Source: Ectobacillus sp. JY-23 | GTDB taxonomy: Bacteria; Bacillota; Bacilli; Bacillales; Bacillaceae_G | NCBI RefSeq assembly: GCF_023022965.1 | Contig: NZ_CP095462.1 | Coordinates: forward strand, 1,674,001 to 1,738,000 | Direction of reading: 5' to 3' | DNA: 64,000 nt | Shown: one piece after another, positions 56,586-64,000 of the stretch | Numbering within the stretch: the first letter of the stretch is position 1 | Layout: each line of letters begins with the position of its first letter | Position numbers and translations under genes: made by a program | Notes under the pieces: model-generated | Seen by the model: the letters and a program-made list of their open reading frames with translations, nothing else | Databases searched by the model: none | Told to the model about the DNA's origin: nothing

Positions 56586-58721
56586 TTAATGAACATTTTT
56601 AATTGTAATATTTCTTTCTGGCAATGTGGTCACTTTTCCATTTTTGTTTGTCTCTCTTACGGTAATTGTGTGAGCCCCTACGGAAAAAGCAGCTGTATCC
56701 CAATTATAACGATAACCAGCATTTTCATTATGGAACTCCGGAAATGCTCGTTTCACATCCGGTCTCACTTCTCCATATATTGCTTCTCCCACCACTTTTC
56801 CATCTACCAATACCTCGACCTTTGCTACACCGCTCTTATCAACAAACCAGCCTGATACATTGTATTTGCCACTTAATGTAGTGTTCGGTGCCGGACTATC
56901 TACATAACCAAGGACATTTTGAACTTTCACAGTTCTTTTCGATAACGTTGTCACCTTGCCATTTTTGCCGGTTTCTTTCACGGTAATAGTATGACTTCCA
57001 TCATTGAACTTCGTTGTATCTAACGTGTAACGGTAGCCTGCATTTCCATTATTGAAGCGTGGGAACGCTCGTTTCACATCCGGTCTCGCTTCTCCATATT
57101 CTGCTTCACCCACTACTTGGTCGTCCACCAGCACTTCAATTTTCGCTACATGATTTGTATCTAAAAACCAGCCTGCGACATCTATTTTACCGCTTAATGT
57201 ACGTTCTGGCGCCGGACTATCTACATAACCAAGAACATTTTGAATGGTCACAGTTCTTTCCGGCAATATGGTCATTTTTCCATTTTTCCCTATACCTTTT
57301 ACGGCAATCCGATGTGTGCCTTCACTAAATTTAGCTGTATCTAAGGCATAATGATAACCTGCATTTTCATTATTAAAGTATGGCAATGCTCGTTTCACAT
57401 CGGGTCTTGCATCTCCATATATCGCTTCTCCTGCCGCCTTACCATCCACTAATACTTCCACTTTTGCTACGCCGCTCTTTTCAACAAACCATCCGGATAC
57501 ATTGTAAATACCGCTTATCAACTCCTCCGAACTAGGATTATCTATATATCCTACAGCATTTAGAACTTGGATACTTCTCTCTGGTAAAGTCATGACCATA
57601 CCATTTTTACCTGTTTCCCTCACTGTAATTCGATGCATTCCTTCACTCAATAACGTTGTGTTCAATGTATACTGATAACCTGCATTTGCGTTATTGTACC
57701 TTGGGTAAGCTCGCTGTACATCTGGTCTCGCATCTCCGTAGCTTGCTTCCCCTATTACTTTTCCATCAATTAATACCTCAATCTTCGCTACACCACTTTC
57801 ATCTAAAAACCAACCTGATACATTGTAGCTTCCGCTCATTGTTTCATCCGGTGCTGGATTATCCATATACCCCTGCGCAGATGAAATTGTTACAATTCTG
57901 TCTGGCAATGTAATGACTTGACCATTCGCCCCTGTTTCTCTTATGGTAATTCTATGTGTTCCACTGCTAAATTTCGTAGTATCCAAGGTATAGTGATAGC
58001 CCGCATGACCATTGTTATATTCCGGATAAGCTCTTTTTACATCAGGTCTTGCATCTCCATAAGCTGCACGCCCTACCACTTCGCCATCCACTAGTACCTC
58101 AATCTTGGCTACACCACTGCCATCTAAAAACCAACCTGATACAGTATGATCACCTCGAAGCGTCGTACCGGGAACCGGACTATCGATAACTCCTTTAGGT
58201 GCTCCGTATGAAAGAGAAATGCCATATGAAGCTGCAATATCCTGATAAGAAGATTGAGATGCTTTAATAATCACGGTCGTATTTACATTAACTCGATCAA
58301 ACAGCCAACGAACATCAGCATTATACATACGAACACAACCGCTGCTCACCCAGCCACCAATAGAATCCTCATTGTTATTTCCATGAATGGCATATGTATT
58401 ACCAGGAGTACCGTAAATGTTCATCCCCAACCATCGGTCTCCAAGCGGATTACGAGGGTCGCCCCCGGGAATGCCTCCTTTATAATACGGACGATTTTTA
58501 ATCTTATTAACAATTGAAAACTTCCCTTGTGGTGTAGGGGTACTTTGCTTCCCGGTTCCTACAGGGAATTCTCTCACCAAATTTCCATACTCGAAAAAGG
58601 CAAGCTTATTGGTTGCCGTATTAATAATAATAACCTGTGAGGGTGTTGAGGCAACCACGACTAACTCTTGAGGAACAAGGAAAGCAAACAGCAAGAGAAA
58701 TATGGCAAATACTTTTTTCAT
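56586..58721 (-). CDS. L,D-transpeptidase (YkuD) with five tandem 107-residue repeats
   Basis: The 711-residue protein has a signal peptide (VVVAS), then a YkuD domain (about 27-155) with H113 and the catalytic motif SSGCVRM (C129). Residues 177-711 are exactly five tandem 107-residue repeats starting at 177, 284, 391, 498 and 605. Each has (V/I)(D/N)(S/N)P...SGWF(L/V)(D/E)...VEVLVDGK and YGDARPDVKRA-type signatures. The repeats look like immunoglobulin-like surface modules with no catalytic residues. It is probably a spore-coat or cell-wall enzyme that crosslinks peptidoglycan, with a long binding or spacing tail. Confidence 0.9.
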   Translation of the reverse strand: MKKVFAIFLLLFAFLVPQELVVVASTPSQVIIINTATNKLAFFEYGNLVREFPVGTGKQSTPTPQGKFSIVNKIKNRPYYKGGIPGGDPRNPLGDRWLGMNIYGTPGNTYAIHGNNNEDSIGGWVSSGCVRMYNADVRWLFDRVNVNTTVIIKASQSSYQDIAASYGISLSYGAPKGVIDSPVPGTTLRGDHTVSGWFLDGSGVAKIEVLVDGEVVGRAAYGDARPDVKRAYPEYNNGHAGYHYTLDTTKFSSGTHRITIRETGANGQVITLPDRIVTISSAQGYMDNPAPDETMSGSYNVSGWFLDESGVAKIEVLIDGKVIGEASYGDARPDVQRAYPRYNNANAGYQYTLNTTLLSEGMHRITVRETGKNGMVMTLPERSIQVLNAVGYIDNPSSEELISGIYNVSGWFVEKSGVAKVEVLVDGKAAGEAIYGDARPDVKRALPYFNNENAGYHYALDTAKFSEGTHRIAVKGIGKNGKMTILPERTVTIQNVLGYVDSPAPERTLSGKIDVAGWFLDTNHVAKIEVLVDDQVVGEAEYGEARPDVKRAFPRFNNGNAGYRYTLDTTKFNDGSHTITVKETGKNGKVTTLSKRTVKVQNVLGYVDSPAPNTTLSGKYNVSGWFVDKSGVAKVEVLVDGKVVGEAIYGEVRPDVKRAFPEFHNENAGYRYNWDTAAFSVGAHTITVRETNKNGKVTTLPERNITIKNVH

Positions 58722-59088
58722 GTTATTCCTCCCGTTGAAAGTTACTTTTCAATTTCCTAGTAAACAACAATACTAGTACACAGCACATAGCAATATTCCT
58801 TAGTAGAATTATTAGTTTTGGCTATTTAACTCTACTGAAGTCTATACTTTTATCCATTCGCATCAGCTTTTAGGGTATTCTTTGTTTACCTTTGAAAATC
58901 AAAATCTATCACATTTTATACTTCTAATCTCTCCTCTAGTTGTTTTCATATTACAAACACTTCTACCCTCCCTTTTCTTCATTTTTATATATCAATTGAT
59001 TACTTTCGACAAAATATTTCCAATACCTCCTTTAGAAGTTTAAAAATTCAGTTAAATGAACCTCATCTGTACAGGAACTGCAATTAAT
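58722..59088. other. Non-coding gap between LDT and subtilase genes
   Basis: About 370 bp, AT-rich. It must contain the LDT promoter; I see no confident sigma motif and no gene. Confidence 0.4.
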
Positions 59089-59122
59089 AAAAAAACTGCC
59101 GAATATGCTTCAGCAGTTTTTT
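59089..59122 (-). terminator. Terminator after the subtilase gene
   Basis: An AAAAAACTGC/GCAGTTTTTT stem with an inner GAA/TTC pairing and a 5-nt loop. Confidence 0.8.
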
Positions 59123-59127
59123 ATCCT

Positions 59128-62100
59128 TTATAGACCTAGTTCTTTCAAAATAGATTCAAGGGTTTTGCCATTCAACTCTGTAATAGGTGCTGGAGCATCT
59201 AAAGCTGTTGGATTTTGCTTCAAGTAGTTCTTTTGCACAAATTTTATGTCTTTTGCATTAGCGATACCATCAAAGTTGATATCAGCAGCTCGATTATTTG
59301 TATTCCACGCTTCTTGAACTGCAATTGCATCCTTAACATCAATAACATTGTCTTGATTCACATCTCCAGCAACTAGGCTGATATTGATAGAATCTGATTT
59401 CCCGTACATTTCACCCTTGTATTCGAAACCAACCTTCTGTTTCTTTTTCGTTGAGAAGTGTCCTGGTACAGTAACTTCAAATGTATATGGATTCTCGTTC
59501 AATGGAAGCGGCTCGATGTTAAAACGACCACTTCCATCCATAATATTGGAAGCATCCAAACTATATTGACCATTCGTCACCTTGAATGTTGCCCCAACTT
59601 TGGACCAATCACGTCTACCCTGATAATTTTCTCCTTCGACAAGAAAACCTTCTGGAATTAGACTTCCTTGTAAACGATTGAATTTAGGCTTCAGAAGGAA
59701 TCGTTTGCCGCCGTTCAAAAGACTCACAGTCTGCCCATTTGCATCCACAATTGTAGCTGTTGGATTAATATAACCGATTGGATAAAAGAGTTGGTCTTGC
59801 ACTTTCACTTTGACATTTACGATTTCTGCTCTGTCAAACACAGTTGCTTCATTAAATGTTACCTTGATTTGATTGCCGTTCACTTGGATACTTGCTTTTC
59901 CTTTGAACTTGTCCGCTAAATCTGCACTTACAAGACTCACGTGCTGAATACCATTTGGAAAAGACCACGTTGCTTCTTTTACACCTTGCAGATTATCAAG
60001 TACGAGAGCAGCCGACAAAATATCTCCGGATCTTGCTTGCTCCACGTTATGTTTAGCGTACGTAACTGGTGTTCCTTCTTTTACAAAGAAGTACTCCTTC
60101 CAATTTGCTTGGTTTCCTGCTACGTCATATCCAATTACGTTAAAGGAAAGTGACTTTGCATTTGGATTCATCGCTACTTCATCAACCCATTTTCCATCTT
60201 TATCCATATATATAGGACCATTCGGCACTGGAAGACCATACGTATATACCGCAAAGTTTGAAGATTTGTCAATTGCGATACCTACCTTTTGCATCTCAGC
60301 CACATTACTATCCGTTACTTCAACCTCAAACGGATACGTTGCTTGTCCAGGCTTGTACTCAAGGAAAGGAGAATCACTATCCAAAGAGCTTTTTACTTGT
60401 GGTGTTTCAATATCGATAAATACATCTTCAACCTGAATTTTTTGCTTGCCGTTTGGCAAGGTAGTAATAAATTTAAGCTTGTAATGACCTGGCTCGGCAA
60501 TACTCATATCTGCCGAAACAGGCTGTTTTTTGTTACCAGTAAACTTGTAATAAGCGCCATTAAATGTTGGTAAGAAATAGTCTGTATCTGTTTGTGCAGA
60601 CTTCATGTCAATTGTACCAACAAGACCTAAATCTTCATTCGTCTTTCCATCTTGCAATACAATATCTAGCGTTTCAACTGATGATCCTAAATTGAATCCT
60701 GACATTACACTTGTTGTACGGAAACCATCGAAGGCATGATTGTAGTAAGATGGCGTAAGGGCACGTGATAATAATTCAAACGTATCAAAACCCTCCTGTG
60801 ATTTCTTGAAACTAAATGGGACACGGTAGCTTTCCGTTTTATCCTCACTGTTCGTGATAAGGAAATACCCCTCATAGAACCCTTTTTTGGCTTTGGATGG
60901 AATTGTCAAAGACGCATGCACTTGCTTGACAGAGTTCTGGGCGACTTTAATCAAATTGTCTAACTCTACAGTTATGCCATTTTCTTTTAAGCTGTTTGTT
61001 CCTTTTTGTACATTCTCTACCATCTCAACATGGAAAGACTTCTTTTTATCACTATTGTTTGTGATTTCTAATGTCTTCTTGACTTTTGTATGCGAGCCGT
61101 CTGGTATCACTTGTTTATCAAAGCTTAACCCACCTGTCTGATTCTCAATGGTAACTAAATTATCACCATTTGGAATTAAAGTCTCGTCTTGCACCTGGAC
61201 TTTTACCTGTGTATGAAGTGCCTGATATGGATCGATACGTCCTGCACCTACTTCAAAAACACTATAATCACCGTTAAGTTTATCCGCAGAATTCATAAGG
61301 ATTGTTTTAACATCCGTTGGCGCAAGCTCTGGATTCTTTTCTAATAACAAAGCTGCTACACCAGCTGCAAAAGGAGATGCCATGGATGTTCCGTTCAATC
61401 TGCCATACGCATACTTATAATCTTCTTGTGCCGCTGGATTTGTCATATAAGAAGGAAGCGTTGAAAGTACACTTACACCTGGTGCCACGATTTCTGGTTT
61501 CATTTCAAAGTTACCATTGACCGGACCTCTGGAGCTAAAATCAGCTAGTTTATCTCCCTGCGTAAGAGTTTCTTTAGCATTTGTAAAGGTAAATGTCGTA
61601 TTTCCACTTGCAATCTTTGCTTTTAACTCTTCTCCAGCTTGCTTTGTCATAGAAAAAGCAGGAATAAAAGTTGTTGACTCACCTAAATTGTAACCAACAT
61701 GTCCCTCAACACTGTTATATAGAATAACGGCTTTTGCTCCATTATCCTTGGCGAACTTCACTTTATCATTAAGGGCAAATCCACCGCGTTGAACGAAAGC
61801 AATTTTACCTTTTACATTTTTATTCTTATAATCTACTATATTTCCTAGTCCCACATCTACTAGTTCAAGAGACACACCTTCTAATTCGGCAAATGTATCA
61901 GAGAAGCTTCTTGCCATGCTCACAATATCTGTTTTCCATCCGCCTACCTGTCCTGTAAACGTAAATTGAGAAATAGGAACATCACTTGCTCCAACAGTTA
62001 GAGCCAATGCCGCTGTACCTGGTGATCCTAAAGTAAAATTGTTAGGACCACTGTTCCCTGCTGATACGACTGCTGTCACACCATTCAGAACTGCATAGTT

Positions 62101-63174
62101 AAGGGCTGTGCTAGTTGGATAATACGGATGATTCACAGCTGCACCAAGGGAAAGATTGATAACATCCATACCGTCTACTACTGCTTTTTCAATTCCTGCA
62201 ATTATATCTTCTGATGAACCGCTACCATACGGTCCAAGAACACGATATGCATACAAATCTGCATCAGGTGCTACACCTTCTACAGACACTTCACTATTAT
62301 TCTCGTTTTGTCCGACAATTGTTCCGGATACATGTGTACCATGAGACGTATAATAAGAGCTGCCATTGTTAAACTCCGGCTTTTGGGATGCTTGCCAGTC
62401 CTTGTACGTCGCCTCCATCGGATCGCTGTCATCGTCTACAAAATCGTATCCACCTTTGTAAGCATCTTTTAAATCAGGATGATTATAGTCAACCCCTGTA
62501 TCCAACACACCCACTTTAATTCCCTTACCTGTAATCCCTTCTTTATGAAGCTTGTCTACCTGCAAGTAAGGCAGACTTTCTACAGATGTCGTAATTTCGC
62601 GTTCTACATCGCTTGGAAGCTCTTGCTGAACGGGTTCTACCATATATACAACATTTTTATATACAGCCTTTACAGCTTCGGATTGCAAAAGCTCTTGTAC
62701 TTGATTAGCAGGAAGTGTAATAGCAACACCGTTGTAAGCTGTTTTATAGGCTTGTGTAATCACAGGAACCTTTTGTTTCCCTTTCGTCCCTACGTATTTT
62801 TCCAGATCTTCTTTAAAAACCTTATGTTCTTTATCTATTTGTGCTTGTGCAGCAGCTTTAGTGAGAGACTTTCCTTTTGCCTTCGCTTCTAATACCGCAA
62901 CGTGACTTGGCTTTGAACGAAACTCAACAATAACTGAGACTTCTTCCTCAGTTTGTAACTCGCCCTCTTGAAAGCCTTGCAGGCCTTGTTGATTATTTAA
63001 TTGTAATTGATGTAAGGCTTGTCGTTGTTCTAGTGTAAGTGACAATAAAATATCCTCAGCCTTCCAAGTTGTCGCTTTAACCGCTGTAAAGGGATTTGTA
63101 CTAAGAGGTGATAATAATAAACCCGTTGATAGGGCCAGCATCGCTGTTTTCTTTGCCATTTTGTTTACGCCCAT
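59128..63174 (-). CDS. Vpr-like S8 subtilase with cohesin-like and dockerin modules
   Basis: The 1,348-residue secreted protein has a signal peptide (about 1-33) and an I9 propeptide (about 75-185). The catalytic domain has D225 (VLDTGVDYNHPDL), H278 (SHGTHVSG) and S597 (NGTSMASP), with an inserted PA domain (about 430-540), as in Vpr. Fn3/Ig-like domains follow. A cohesin-like domain lies at about 1045-1165, and a type-I dockerin at about 1270-1319 with two DxNxDxxxDxxD-type calcium loops (GDVNQDNVIDVKDA, ADINFDGIANAKD). The ATG at 63174 has GGAGG nine bases upstream. Dockerin plus cohesin-like parts are unusual for a Bacillus protease. Confidence 0.92.
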   Translation of the reverse strand: MGVNKMAKKTAMLALSTGLLLSPLSTNPFTAVKATTWKAEDILLSLTLEQRQALHQLQLNNQQGLQGFQEGELQTEEEVSVIVEFRSKPSHVAVLEAKAKGKSLTKAAAQAQIDKEHKVFKEDLEKYVGTKGKQKVPVITQAYKTAYNGVAITLPANQVQELLQSEAVKAVYKNVVYMVEPVQQELPSDVEREITTSVESLPYLQVDKLHKEGITGKGIKVGVLDTGVDYNHPDLKDAYKGGYDFVDDDSDPMEATYKDWQASQKPEFNNGSSYYTSHGTHVSGTIVGQNENNSEVSVEGVAPDADLYAYRVLGPYGSGSSEDIIAGIEKAVVDGMDVINLSLGAAVNHPYYPTSTALNYAVLNGVTAVVSAGNSGPNNFTLGSPGTAALALTVGASDVPISQFTFTGQVGGWKTDIVSMARSFSDTFAELEGVSLELVDVGLGNIVDYKNKNVKGKIAFVQRGGFALNDKVKFAKDNGAKAVILYNSVEGHVGYNLGESTTFIPAFSMTKQAGEELKAKIASGNTTFTFTNAKETLTQGDKLADFSSRGPVNGNFEMKPEIVAPGVSVLSTLPSYMTNPAAQEDYKYAYGRLNGTSMASPFAAGVAALLLEKNPELAPTDVKTILMNSADKLNGDYSVFEVGAGRIDPYQALHTQVKVQVQDETLIPNGDNLVTIENQTGGLSFDKQVIPDGSHTKVKKTLEITNNSDKKKSFHVEMVENVQKGTNSLKENGITVELDNLIKVAQNSVKQVHASLTIPSKAKKGFYEGYFLITNSEDKTESYRVPFSFKKSQEGFDTFELLSRALTPSYYNHAFDGFRTTSVMSGFNLGSSVETLDIVLQDGKTNEDLGLVGTIDMKSAQTDTDYFLPTFNGAYYKFTGNKKQPVSADMSIAEPGHYKLKFITTLPNGKQKIQVEDVFIDIETPQVKSSLDSDSPFLEYKPGQATYPFEVEVTDSNVAEMQKVGIAIDKSSNFAVYTYGLPVPNGPIYMDKDGKWVDEVAMNPNAKSLSFNVIGYDVAGNQANWKEYFFVKEGTPVTYAKHNVEQARSGDILSAALVLDNLQGVKEATWSFPNGIQHVSLVSADLADKFKGKASIQVNGNQIKVTFNEATVFDRAEIVNVKVKVQDQLFYPIGYINPTATIVDANGQTVSLLNGGKRFLLKPKFNRLQGSLIPEGFLVEGENYQGRRDWSKVGATFKVTNGQYSLDASNIMDGSGRFNIEPLPLNENPYTFEVTVPGHFSTKKKQKVGFEYKGEMYGKSDSINISLVAGDVNQDNVIDVKDAIAVQEAWNTNNRAADINFDGIANAKDIKFVQKNYLKQNPTALDAPAPITELNGKTLESILKELGL

Positions 63175-63526
63175 AGTCTGTAACCTCCGTATAATTATTC
63201 TAAAGATTCTTATAATTAATCTTACTATTAGTTTAGAAAAGTAGCTATTGGGTTATTTTTAGAATGCTACTTCGACAAAAAATGCGATAAAAACCGATTA
63301 CTGGATATTTTTCATGAAAAGAAAGCTACATACACTTAGAAACTTGGGATAATTTTTTAGGAGGCGTAAATTACTTGACTTTTCTGTAAATATCATACTT
63401 ACAAACTCTTAAGCATATCTAAATCCTTTACCTCTATCACTGCTACATTTTATTTTTTGAATTTTCTGTTATATTTAAGGTAGGAGTGTTCACTCATATC
63501 AACATATTTTAGAAAGGAGAATATGT
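63175..63526. other. Divergent intergenic region
   Basis: AT-rich region between the subtilase and acetyltransferase genes. A TTGACT...TAAATAT-like promoter towards the plus strand is possible near 63373-63395. No gene is visible. Confidence 0.35.
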
Positions 63527-63970
63527 ATGCATGTATATAAAGCAACTTTGGAGGATGCGGAGGGACTGTCTGCTTTATTCGATTTGTACCGACAATTTTA
63601 TGACCAGGATGCAAATTTAGAAGGTGCAAAGCTATTTCTGTCAGAAAGATTGCAAAAGCAAGAATCTGTAATTTTTGTAGCCGTGCAAGACTTAGTTTAT
63701 CTTGGGTTTATACAGCTTTATCCCTCTTTTTCTTCTGTTTCCATGCGTAGAACATGGATTTTAAATGATCTATACGTGCAGGAAGAAGCTAGAGGGCAGG
63801 GCGTTGCTCAAAAGCTGCTCGATGCTGCTAAAATACACGCCTTGCAAAGTGGTGCAAAATCACTAGAACTACAAACAGCGCCAGACAACTTGGCTGCACA
63901 ACGCTTATATGAAAAAAACGGATATAAACATGACACTTCTTTTCGGAATTACTCTTTATGTCTTCTTTAA
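63527..63970 (+). CDS. GNAT-family N-acetyltransferase
   Basis: A 147-residue acetyltransferase. The acetyl-CoA-binding motif A is VQEEARGQGVAQKLLDAA (R/QxxGxG/A), motif B ends in NLAAQRLYEKNGYKHD. The substrate is unknown. The ATG has AAAGGAG; the stop at 63970 leaves the 3' region cut by the window end. Confidence 0.9.
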   Translation: MHVYKATLEDAEGLSALFDLYRQFYDQDANLEGAKLFLSERLQKQESVIFVAVQDLVYLGFIQLYPSFSSVSMRRTWILNDLYVQEEARGQGVAQKLLDAAKIHALQSGAKSLELQTAPDNLAAQRLYEKNGYKHDTSFRNYSLCLL

Positions 63971-64000
63971 TACTTCAATTAGGTAAACTGAAAAAAGGAG

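Noticed and set aside
63373-63395. Promoter of the GNAT gene
   Set aside because: The TTGACT box is good, but the -10 partner is ambiguous and the distance to the gene is over 120 bp, so it is not listed as a feature.

Overview
The window looks like the chromosome of a low-GC, endospore-forming Bacillaceae, close to Bacillus and reminiscent of the Bacillus cereus group. The evidence is the conserved block ysxE-spoVID-hemLBDCXA-ysxC-lonA-lonB-clpX-tig-ysoA, the rph-ysnA-ysnB-gerM-racE-gerE block, AGGAGG-type ribosome binding sites, frequent TTG/GTG starts and many sporulation or germination genes. Nearly all core genes lie on the minus strand. No species was assigned.

Region 1 (1-18.3 kb) is ordinary core genome. 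It holds two spore-morphogenesis genes (ysxE, spoVID), a tightly overlapped haem operon hemA-X-C-D-B-L, the GTPase gene ysxC, a protein quality-control set (lonA, lonB, clpX, tig), ysoA and a short-chain dehydrogenase.

Region 2 (18.5-25.8 kb) is a compact element inserted at a tRNA-Arg(TCT) gene. A perfect 78-bp direct repeat containing the whole tRNA gene flanks it. It encodes a tyrosine recombinase, a replication-protein-like HTH protein, a small DUF5659-like protein, a large inverted repeat, and one three-gene operon: a restriction-endonuclease-fold effector, a small middle component and a zinc-hook ABC ATPase. I read this operon as an ABC-3C-type conflict (probable anti-phage) system. It is the strongest candidate in the window for an incompletely described system.

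Region 3 (25.8-30.4 kb) returns to core genome: tRNA-Gly, ysnB, ysnA (XTP/dITP pyrophosphatase), rph, gerM, racE and intact gerE.

Region 4 (30.4-45 kb) is a mosaic polymorphic-toxin archive. It holds six Rhs/WapA-type C-terminal toxin tips, each followed by a different candidate immunity gene. All have lost the N-terminal part of the Rhs gene. They are mixed with a complete IS3-family element, at least three isolated ends of related ISs, a transposase fragment, a 5'-truncated group II intron, a 46-bp palindrome, and two extra truncated copies of gerE with its sigma-K promoter. Repeated Rhs core DNA, gerE blocks and a cassette-end hairpin give many substrates for recombination.

Region 5 (45-64 kb) carries cell-envelope and spore functions: a peptidoglycan-binding protein with a SpoIID-like domain, a polysaccharide deacetylase, a DUF11-like secreted protein, a gerA-type germinant-receptor operon, lctP-ldh, a LysM amidase, an L,D-transpeptidase with five tandem 107-residue repeats, a large Vpr-like subtilase with cohesin-like and dockerin modules, and a GNAT acetyltransferase.
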